This document shows, one piece after another, positions 59,401-64,000 of a DNA stretch of 64,000 nt. The notes under the pieces are model-generated. The model was not told where the DNA came from. It was given only the letters and a program-made list of their open reading frames with translations, and made no database searches. How positions within the stretch are numbered: position 1 is the stretch's first letter; each line of letters opens with the position of its first letter. Origin of the DNA: Prostheceraeus crozeri (lineage: Eukaryota > Platyhelminthes > Polycladida > Euryleptidae); assembly GCA_907163375.1 (NCBI GenBank), contig CAJQUW010016881.1, positions 62,001 through 126,000 of the forward strand. Reading direction: 5' to 3'. The position numbers and the translations under genes were made by a program.

Positions 59401-61581
59401 AGCCGCATATTTATTAAAAAAAGTTAACGGATTAACGGACTTCCATGAGAGTAACGGAAGTTAAACTAATCGTTAACTTTTTTAGAAAGTCAAAAAGTTT
59501 AAAAAAAAGTTAACTTCCGTTAATTAACGGATTAACAATACCTAAGAAATCAATAAACGAGTCTCTCAGGATAAATATGATGGTACATAACCGCTGCGGC
59601 AGAGAAATGAATTAAATCCCCATGTTCTTGCAGTTTCGATTTTATGGGATGAACTTGACTTGAGACCCAGCACCACATGTAAGATATGCACATTTTCAAG
59701 CTTTTGGAGAAATTTACACGGATTTGACTGATCATGATAGTAATACAGAAGGAAGAATTTTACAAATTTTCCGTGTTATGGCAACCTTGGAGAGGAAATG
59801 TTTGGTAAATTAGCAATTCAGTGGGTGACTGCAGCTATAAATTACCTCAATGCTCAGCCCTATTGATTCGAGTATTTTCTTAAGCGTGATCATATCACAA
59901 ACTACTTGGCACCAAAATGTTTAAAAATGTCAAGTGTGGAAACTCCCGATTACTCTAATGTATTTTTAGTGGCGACAAATCCGCCATCTTTTTTCGCCAA
60001 GAGAAGTTTCAGATATTTATATTCATCAATTTCAATGTCGCTGTGGCTAAAATACTTGGTGGCAACTTCAATTTTCTAGTGATTCCTACATGAAATTTAC
60101 TATTTTATTCATTTTTCACATCAATTTTACTTTACTTGGTACTGAAAAAACAAAATATGACAATCAACGACAATGGTCATAATTAACTTTGAAATATCCA
60201 AGTGCGTCCGCATTACTATTCAATTTCAAGCAATAAAACATAGATTTAGAGAATAAAATTATGAAAATATGAATGAAAAACGTATAGAATGAAATGGATT
60301 ATGATGATTGATTTATGAATGAAATTTCTGTCAAGAGGCACAACAAGACCTCAACTTCTCCATGAAGAATTGTATTGTCCATGAAATTTCATAATCAGCT
60401 TAACTTCTGCTTAAGGATGCCTGTTGGTCAATTTTCACTCATTTTGATAGCTGATAATTTCCATACTACTTATATTGAGATACCGAATCGCTAGTATATA
60501 AACACGGGAATAATTTGCAAAAGTTTAGCTTCTTAAAAACTGATCAAATATTTTTTAGACCACAGGAATGCAGTCTCCGCAAAAAGCTGAATCTTCTGAT
60601 ATAAAAATTGTCATTGTATGCTGACAATTTTTGAGTCGACAGCCTACTTACTATACTTACTTATTCTATAATTCAAAAGACTAAATATAACAGGGACCCT
60701 GTCTGATGAACATATAGGGCAAAAACTGTCTGTGGTTCACTGATGTAGTACAATTGAGAATTTAGAGAATTTCGACGAATTCTTAATTCATCTAATCTGT
60801 TATTGTATCATTCTGGCAATATTGCTACATCATTTAGAAGAAGCCTGAAGCCAAGCACCATGCTGTCTTTAGTCCGAGTGCCCTTCCTGATTAATTGCTT
60901 AAATGAAATCAAAAGATCATACAACAAAATTCAAACAGAAAGAGCTATTATTGTGGGCCTGCTGAAATATCTAAAGCTAAAATTTTTATTGAACTTTTCT
61001 GTCCCTGTAGGCCCAGTTGAATTTGATGCGCACTATCGAAGTGCAGTGCAGGTTCGTCGAAATATAGACTATTTGTATCTTAGAGTTACAGGCCTGTATT
61101 TGTACACTGTCACTTACCCTTTGGTTAAAGTCTGTCCACGCCTTGACAGTGCTACCAGTATAAAAGTCTTCTTCAAAGATACATGTAGACAGCACATGCT
61201 CTCGGTTTGGTTTATTATTTATCGGTTTGGTTTATTATTTATGCATTTAATGGAAAATAATAACAATACTGTACTCGGTTGAATGATAGTTAACAAAGGT
61301 AGTTTTCCCTCAAAAGTGTAAATTCATTTCTTTCACTTGAATAGAGAATCAGCATGCTGAACAACTCACCTAATTTGCAGCTCCGATACTCGATCCTCCA
61401 TCGTTGTAATTCTAACCGTCAGTTCTGCCTTCGTTCTTTCGCTTTCATCCAGGAGTTTTCTGAGTTGTTTTAATTCTCCTTCGTACATGATTTTCACTTT
61501 TTCTGTTTCTCGGCCCCATCGATCTCGAAGTGTTGTTAATTCAGTAGCAAGTTTTCTGTTCTGTGCCTCGAGAAAGCGGAC
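34569..61581 (-). CDS. cytoplasmic intermediate filament protein gene (5' end outside window)
   Basis: A spliced gene on the minus strand. The rod exons are 61581-61370, 57965-57779, 57716-57621, 57142-56855 and 53203-52983. Then come a tail linker at 47699-47530 and alternative ends. All junctions have GT/AG sites and keep frame. The rod runs from [11 protein letters not shown] (late coil 1A) to the end consensus [18 protein letters not shown]. The 335 residues present imply a full rod near 352, the long coil-1B form of lamins and protostome cytoplasmic IFs, not the shorter form of vertebrate cytoplasmic IFs. The head and first part of coil 1A lie beyond 64000. The lamin tail domain supports a protostome IF; a lamin is less likely because no nuclear localisation signal or CaaX box is seen. 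IF proteins form 10-nm cytoskeletal filaments. Confidence 0.95.
34855..35570. mobile_element. foldback MITE copy 1, TA target duplication
   Basis: 716 bp with inverted arms of about 280-300 bp, starting GTCCGGCAGCCAGAACGAG and ending in its complement, flanked by TA on both sides. Non-coding. The sequence is shared with 62684-63369 and a diverged copy at about 35690-36287. It lies in the last intron of the IF gene. TA duplication and a long palindrome suggest a Tc1/mariner-mobilised MITE. Confidence 0.88.
35690..36287. mobile_element. foldback MITE copy 3, diverged
   Basis: Older relative of 34855-35570. The right end CTCGTTCTGCCGGAC followed by TA is clear. Internal matches include CTTCAGGTCATTTT and GAAGACATTCCATG. 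The left end is decayed. Confidence 0.7.
36385..36615 (-). CDS. IF exon: lamin tail domain, second half
   Basis: 231 nt, 77 codons: [20 protein letters not shown], then [10 protein letters not shown], then [11 protein letters not shown], then [20 protein letters not shown]. These are the ISGW(T/K)LKR, WAxG and SWG(V/T)G landmarks of lamin tail domains. Acceptor TCTTCAG, donor GTAAGT. Confidence 0.95.
36616..38063 (-). other. IF intron, nothing recognised
   Basis: Intron between the two lamin-tail exons; A/T-rich and without a repeat I recognise. Confidence 0.5.
38064..38185 (-). CDS. IF exon: lamin tail domain, first half
   Basis: 122 nt: two bases completing a codon, then 40 codons coding [20 protein letters not shown] then [20 protein letters not shown]. 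The G-x-V-x-I-x-E ... D-G-x-Y-I-x-(V/L)-E-N-T-G pattern is the first half of the lamin tail immunoglobulin-like fold. Acceptor ATTTCAG, donor GTAAGT. Confidence 0.93.
38186..40984 (-). other. IF intron between cassette array and lamin-tail exons
   Basis: 2.8 kb. Holds a SINE-like tRNA-derived sequence (38585-38657) and otherwise unrecognised A/T-rich DNA. Confidence 0.5.
38585..38657 (-). repeat. tRNA-derived SINE-like sequence
   Basis: The minus strand reads GGTGGCCTTGTGGTTAG (A-box-like) and, about 45 nt on, GGTTCGAACC (B box). No paired acceptor stem, so it is not a working tRNA gene. Confidence 0.55.
40985..41032 (-). CDS. IF tail cassette mini-exon 7 (48 nt)
   Basis: Same peptide as cassette 6 ([16 protein letters not shown]). 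Acceptor TTTTTAG, donor GTGTGTA. Its G overhang joins the TC start of the first lamin-tail exon to give Val. Confidence 0.72.
41095..41142 (-). CDS. IF tail cassette mini-exon 6 (48 nt)
   Basis: Phase 1-1, codes [16 protein letters not shown]. Acceptor TTTGTAG, donor GTGTGTA. Its flanking introns are nearly identical to those around cassette 7, so the two are a recent duplication. Confidence 0.75.
41205..41252 (-). CDS. IF tail cassette mini-exon 5 (48 nt)
   Basis: Phase 1-1, codes [16 protein letters not shown]. Acceptor TTTGTAG, donor GTGTGTA. Confidence 0.75.
41311..41361 (-). CDS. IF tail cassette mini-exon 4 (51 nt)
   Basis: Phase 1-1, codes [17 protein letters not shown]. Acceptor TTTGTAG, donor GTGTGTA. 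Confidence 0.75.
41424..41474 (-). CDS. IF tail cassette mini-exon 3 (51 nt)
   Basis: Phase 1-1, codes [17 protein letters not shown]. Acceptor CTTGTAG, donor GTGTGTA. Confidence 0.75.
41534..41593 (-). CDS. IF tail cassette mini-exon 2 (60 nt)
   Basis: Phase 1-1, codes [20 protein letters not shown]. Acceptor TTTGTAG, donor GTGTGTA. The longest cassette, with a glycine-rich end. Confidence 0.75.
41639..41674 (-). CDS. IF tail cassette mini-exon 1 (36 nt)
   Basis: Phase 1-1, codes [12 protein letters not shown] when joined to a preceding G. Acceptor GTTCTTCAG, donor GTGTGTA. The most diverged member of the array; it lacks EFRMQ. Confidence 0.6.
42246..42508 (-). CDS. IF alternative terminal exon: short Ser/Pro-rich tail
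   Basis: Begins after ATTTTCAG in phase 1. It codes about 87 residues starting [20 protein letters not shown] and ending SLSKSGKKK before TAG at 42246. Low complexity, rich in Ser, Pro and Thr, with no lamin tail domain. Using it would end the protein before the mini-exons and the lamin-tail exons. A minus-strand AATAAA is present at 41926-41931. Snail (Helix) cytoplasmic IFs are known to come in splice forms with and without the lamin tail domain, which fits this arrangement. Confidence 0.82.
43069..43890 (+). repeat. 39-bp minisatellite, about 21 copies
   Basis: Unit GGCTCCTCGTGAGTGCTGTT plus a 19-nt remainder ending TCTCCTCCCTT. Because 39 is divisible by three and the unit lacks stops in several frames, three long frames are open on the two strands. 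Those repeats (for example [13 protein letters not shown] on the minus strand) are artefacts of periodicity. CCTCCAG/CCTTCAG and a CCCTTGG/CTCTTGG variant alternate in a partly regular higher-order pattern. Confidence 0.97.
45459..45656. mobile_element. small insertion containing a perfect 54-bp palindrome
   Basis: Arms 45505-45558 and 45591-45644 are exact complements with a 32-bp spacer. A 14-bp direct repeat TAGAATCTTAGATT flanks the unit (about 45459-45472 and 45643-45656). The spacer edge CTCCCGAAACGTTGTCC resembles a motif common near LINE ends, suggesting a twin-primed retroposition product; a foldback MITE is the alternative. Confidence 0.75.
46240..46470 (+). pseudogene. LINE reverse-transcriptase C-terminal scrap
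   Basis: In shifting frames it reads [26 protein letters not shown], and a late [11 protein letters not shown]. This is the R-G-x-D-L-K-(I/L)-F ... F-F-S-x-R-V-V-D-W-N-x-L-P ... S-L-N-x-F-K pattern at the end of CR1/jockey-like LINE proteins. Short, frameshifted and truncated. Confidence 0.65.
46656..47445. mobile_element. foldback element with (TA)n ends and internal tandem
   Basis: Both ends are (TA)n runs of about 33 bp (46656-46689 and 47412-47445). Inside them are inverted arms of about 55 bp carrying CTCCTGCCCCAC repeats (about 46688-46742 against 47351-47411). Between them are four tandem units of 126-132 bp starting AGCTTTTGCGGAATATGAT (46851, 46983, 47109, 47237). Non-coding. Confidence 0.85.
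47530..47699 (-). CDS. IF exon: tail linker before alternative ends
   Basis: 170 nt in frame with the rod exon, coding [20 protein letters not shown], a Pro/Lys run (PPKPKPKP) and STVKSEFRP. Acceptor TCTACAG, donor GTAAAT. It ends in phase 1 with a single G. That G joins correctly to the short terminal exon, to any of the tandem mini-exons, or directly to the first lamin-tail exon, so this exon is the branch point of the tail choice. Confidence 0.85.
49378..50620 (+). pseudogene. mariner-like transposase relic (DUF4817-type)
   Basis: A left-end-like GGGTGCGGCAAAAAAATCTC at about 49378 precedes a decayed frame. Recognisable pieces are [37 protein letters not shown] then [20 protein letters not shown] (49971-50100), and [38 protein letters not shown]. 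These are characteristic of a common invertebrate mariner-like family. Several stops and frameshifts are present, and a run of about 19 T at 50347 interrupts the GPYFF region. Confidence 0.8.
51622..51868. mobile_element. foldback MITE of about 247 bp
   Basis: Inverted arms of about 85 bp: ATTTTTCCAAAGTGTTCAAG onward against the complement of a right arm ending CTTTGGAAAAAATGAC. Both arms carry CGATAAACG(C/T)(T)TATTGGTCTAT. Non-coding. Confidence 0.8.
52983..53203 (-). CDS. IF exon: coil 2B end with rod-termination consensus
   Basis: 221 nt coding [20 protein letters not shown] ... and ending [18 protein letters not shown], the most conserved IF motif, needed for filament assembly. Acceptor CTTGTAG, donor GTGAGT. 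The last two bases (AG) complete an Arg codon with the first base of the next exon. Confidence 0.97.
53583..55125 (-). mobile_element. IS630/Tc1-superfamily DNA transposon with inverted repeats of about 115 bp
   Basis: The ends are inverted copies (about 53583-53700 against 55010-55125; shared core GATATAAGTAAGTTCAATTT) and contain internal AAGTAAGNTCAATTTAGTTT repeats that may be transposase sites. Both sides are flanked by TA. One transposase gene lies inside. Confidence 0.88.
53797..54851 (-). pseudogene. IS630-like transposase, one stop and one frameshift
   Basis: Reads [20 protein letters not shown] with a helix-turn-helix ([20 protein letters not shown]), then an in-frame TAG at 54621-54623. 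In the same frame follow the first Asp motif [20 protein letters not shown] and [21 protein letters not shown] frameshift near 54130 separates this from the second Asp ([11 protein letters not shown]) and the Glu motif ([11 protein letters not shown]), about 30 residues later. With only two lesions it is a fairly young dead copy. It is related to the older relic at 25.8-26.3 kb. Confidence 0.85.
56752..56822 (-). repeat. tRNA-derived SINE-like sequence
   Basis: The minus strand reads TGGCCTTGTGGTAGAGTG (A box) then GGTTCAAACC (B box), and CTCGCTCTGCGTCC between them. The acceptor stem does not pair, so this is a SINE head, not a tRNA gene. It ends about 30 bp inside the intron from a rod-exon donor. 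Confidence 0.65.
56855..57142 (-). CDS. IF exon: linker 12 and coil 2 start
   Basis: 288 nt, 96 codons, from [20 protein letters not shown] to [14 protein letters not shown]. The [14 protein letters not shown] segment marks the start of coil 2 in lamin-type IFs. Acceptor TTTACAG, donor GTAAGA. Confidence 0.95.
57621..57716 (-). CDS. IF exon: coil 1B, end
   Basis: 96 nt, exactly 32 codons, coding [20 protein letters not shown] ... FQKQIHES. This is the E-E-L-x-F-x-K-x-x-H-E signature at the end of IF coil 1B. Acceptor ATTCCAG, donor GTGAGT. Confidence 0.95.
57779..57965 (-). CDS. IF exon: coil 1B, middle
   Basis: 187 nt coding [20 protein letters not shown] ... [17 protein letters not shown] with clear heptads. 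Acceptor CTTGCAG, donor GTAAGT. Confidence 0.95.
57966..61369 (-). other. IF intron with hAT-like element
   Basis: 3.4-kb intron; about 1.5 kb of it is the candidate hAT-like element. The rest is A/T-rich without recognised features; the open frame at 60803-61282 matches nothing. Confidence 0.55.
58038..59542. mobile_element. possible non-autonomous hAT-like element
   Basis: The left end CAGTGTTGGGCATCGTTAA is hAT-like. Both ends are dense in GTTAACGG/TTCCGTTAAC repeats (58065-58190 and 59415-59540), and the right end inverted (GGTATTGTTAATCCGTTAA) matches the left after its first bases. Flanks share AACAATA(T/C). No transposase seen. Confidence 0.5.
61370..61581 (-). CDS. IF exon: end of coil 1A, linker, start of coil 1B
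   Basis: 212 nt in phase 0, coding [20 protein letters not shown] through [20 protein letters not shown] to [13 protein letters not shown] is the hallmark of IF coil 1A. The acceptor is CTTTCAG and the donor GTGAGT. It ends with two bases of a Ser codon completed by the next exon. Confidence 0.95.
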
Positions 61582-62683
61582 CTGAAAGATGAATGAGTTA
61601 TTCAGTTCATGATGAGGTACTGACTGCTGACACAGTACTCGTGATTTCGGGTATTTCTAGTTTTCCTCCTTAACCTTCACCGTACCAAGGCTAGCCACTT
61701 TTGTCCACCTAGTTTTTAATAATGCGCCACTTTTTTTGTAGAGGGTTTCAAATATTGAGCTGCTCCATGTTTAAAGGTTTTAAAATGAAGTTTCAACTAG
61801 TTTTGTTTTTGCTCTAAATGTTCTGTATCATTTTATTCTAATCAAACAAAAATTGCCTGCAGGGACACTTTCAGCCAGCCTTGGTATTCCACGTTGTGTA
61901 AAAAACACATGCTGTCAAAATTGATTGATTCTATCTTCTAATTTATTATTCCAAAATACAATAGCCTTTAATTAATAGCGCATTATACATATTTGGTAAG
62001 GCACATTTTACGTTTGTTCATTCTCATACTCTTATGTGCAGCTGCCCTAATTTTACAAAGTTCCAACTCAGTGATGGAGTGAACCGAAATCAAAATTATT
62101 GGACAAATGTGGACTGTGAATGATCTGTACTACCTTCTAGATTTGATTGACATTAATGAACAGTGTCATTCTTCTGAAAATTAAACCCCTGTAGACATGC
62201 AGGAACACGTAAATGGCAAATTGTTTCGGAGAAAAACAATTGAAGATCTCAGCCAACTTGCAAGTTCTGCAATTGAAGATCTTGCACCTTGTCTTAACGC
62301 TAGAATGGAAGGCTACCAACTTCAGTGGTATTTCACGGGAGATGAAGGACATAGCGGTAGTTCGCGGATTTGTGAAAATGCAACCTGCATATCCTGTGGA
62401 CAACCAAAGTACACGTAGAAGGTGCGGTCCCTGTATAAACCGCAGAAGAGCAAACCAGACTTGCGACATGTGTGGGCGTATGCCTGCAAAGAACACTTAT
62501 CCACAAGGTGCCCTAATTGTGTATAAAAATCTTTCATTGAAACTTTTAGTCTTAAAAATATGTATCAAATGAAATATAGATGTTTGTTTCATAAGAATAC
62601 TTCGTATTTTTGGCGTAATCTAAGACATAAGGTAGGTGAACACTTTTGGCCTGCATTGGTAGTCTACGTTACTAAAAAAACTA
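61582..62683. other. upstream IF intron or 5' region
   Basis: No exon coding the start of coil 1A or the head was found here. A possible piggyBac scrap (62190-62570) is the only content. Confidence 0.5.
62190..62570 (+). pseudogene. possible piggyBac-like transposase C-terminus
   Basis: One frame gives RRRCGPCINRRRANQTCDMC and the next frame CKEHLSTRCPNCV, which together follow the C-x2-C ... C-x2-C ... C-x-E-H ... C-x2-C spacing of the piggyBac C-terminal cysteine-rich domain. A frameshift separates the two parts, and the catalytic domain is not recognisable. Tentative. Confidence 0.4.
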
Positions 62684-63369
62684 GTCCGGCAGCCAGAACG
62701 AGTTTCTGCAGGGAACGAGACCGAAAGTGAGACTTTCAAAAAATGATGTACACCCTATGCCTACTACGAATTTGCGCGTCTGCCGAGTCCTAGTGAGTTC
62801 CTCTTCTTGTCAGACAAGATCAAAGAAAAACACATGTAAATCCAATGGGACGCAGATTTTCTCTGATTAAACGAAAAGTACTAAGCCCAGAGTCATAATT
62901 TTTGGCATGGAATATCTTCAGGTCATTTCCTATGATGTGCATGTGCTATTATTATGCATCTGATCGGCAATGTATGTGAGAATGTGGTTGAAAGTGGATG
63001 AAGTGGGTCAACAAGTTGATGTTTGCCGACATAAAGAGGCTCGCCAAATCTAAATGTGTTTAGCCTTATAGACAGGAGTGCATGAAGATGACAGGCGGTG
63101 ACCTGAAGACATTCCATGCCAAAAAGTATGACTCTAGGCTTAGTACTTTTCGTTTAATCAGAGAAAACATACAAAATTTCATTTTAGCCAAAAACTGCAA
63201 TCTGCGTCCCATTGGATTTACATGTGTTTTTGATCCTGTTTGACAAGAAGAGGAACTCACTAGAACTCGGCAGATATGCCGATTCGTAGTAGGCATAGGG
63301 TGTACATCATTCTGTGAAAGTCTCACTTTCGGTCTCGTTCTCTGCAGAAACTCGTTCTGGCTGCCGGAC
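62684..63369. mobile_element. foldback MITE copy 2, TA target duplication
   Basis: 686 bp, ends GTCCGGCAGCCAGAACGAG and its complement, flanked by TA on both sides. Inverted arms and centre match the copy at 34855-35570 closely. Confidence 0.88.
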
Positions 63370-63371
63370 TA

Positions 63372-64000
63372 AACGTTGTTACGGTAAGGGCGCAAGGCAA
63401 TCCTACGGCAACATAGCACTAGGTGCTGGAGATCTGCGTTCGTGATACCAACACGATCATGCTTCGTGTCGTGTTAAGCGCTGTCATTTGTGTTCATGTT
63501 TTTACAATTCGAGTCGTGACTTATTTTCGTGTAGGCCGGGAGATAATTTGACAAATGAGCCTGCTCTTACAGATAAAGACAGACCATTATATCTACAAAC
63601 TCTCGCGTGAAGGAAGTTCAAAAGCTGATAGACCATTGACAGGCTGTCATTGACTCACGAGGACATAAGCCTATTACATAACCTCATGATGTAAGAATAA
63701 ATTTCTAAATGCAGCTATTTTTGCTTCTTAAAAAGTCACATTTACACCGAGACAGACAAAGAACAATCCACTTAGCAATTCCACGACGATGAAGTGCAGA
63801 GAAAAGGCATTCCTATATTGTACTTCTACGGATGAATTGGATAAAGGAAGCAAAACTGTTGACCAACGCCTGGCCAATCCGCGAGAATAAACCGCCTCTT
63901 GTAAGGACCTTCTGGGCGGTGGGTCGGGTGCGCTGCCCAGTATCCGAACCTGAGCACAGTAGCTTTGTGAATTATCGCCATTTTTGCCACACCAGCCACC
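63372..64000. other. no feature recognised
   Basis: Less A/T-rich than average but without a recognisable exon, repeat or RNA gene. Confidence 0.5.

Noticed and set aside
61582-64000. The head exon of the intermediate-filament gene
   Set aside because: No minus-strand sequence coding the start of coil 1A with a matching phase-0 donor was found, so it is placed outside the window.
1-64000. CRISPR arrays or prokaryotic operons
   Set aside because: No regular spaced repeats of CRISPR type. The gene content and splicing are eukaryotic, and the compact gene cluster at 2.4-20 kb is the Polinton.

Overview
The window is AT-rich animal nuclear DNA, most likely from a protostome invertebrate. The host signal is one long spliced gene on the minus strand, a cytoplasmic intermediate filament (IF) protein. 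Its rod has the long lamin-type coil 1B, and one of its tails carries a lamin tail domain. Everything else recognised is mobile or repetitive DNA. I see no bacterial-type gene organisation, rRNA gene, CRISPR array or convincing functional tRNA gene.

Region 1 (1-2379): a mariner transposon with an uninterrupted 351-residue DD34D transposase between 132-bp inverted repeats, then about 560 bp without recognisable features. Region 2 (2380-20092): a fossil Polinton/Maverick, a virus-like DNA transposon. It has terminal inverted repeats, a family-B DNA polymerase, an A32-type packaging ATPase, a probable minor capsid protein, a major capsid protein, a fibre-like coiled-coil protein and several unknown genes. 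Its capsid module is present twice as a large palindrome (about 3.27-6.34 kb against 7.33-10.61 kb), and a 5'-truncated LINE sits in the short loop. The element is broken in many places, and no integrase or protease was recognised. GC-rich mini-hairpins, several with a GCGAAGC core, mark the 3' ends of most of its genes and lie in both ends of the element.

Region 3 (20093-34224): gene-poor DNA with a tandem/inverted repeat family, a decayed IS630-like transposase and a Tc1-like element with one frameshift. Region 4 (34569-61581, minus strand): the IF gene, with the head exon beyond the right end of the window. Five rod exons and a tail-linker exon are followed by alternative ends. One is a short serine/proline-rich terminal exon (42246-42508). 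The other runs through seven tandem phase-1 mini-exons (40985-41674) into two lamin-tail-domain exons and a 13-residue last exon. Its introns hold a 39-bp minisatellite, foldback elements, SINE-like sequences, an IS630-like transposon, a mariner-like relic, a LINE scrap and a possible non-autonomous hAT element. Region 5 (61582-64000): more intron or upstream DNA with a possible piggyBac scrap and a foldback MITE.

The two most interesting observations are the seven tandem 36-60 nt cassette exons of the IF tail and the mini-hairpins of the palindromic Polinton. The hairpins recall the 3'-end hairpin rule of giant viruses and virophages. All calls were made by eye; no database search was run.
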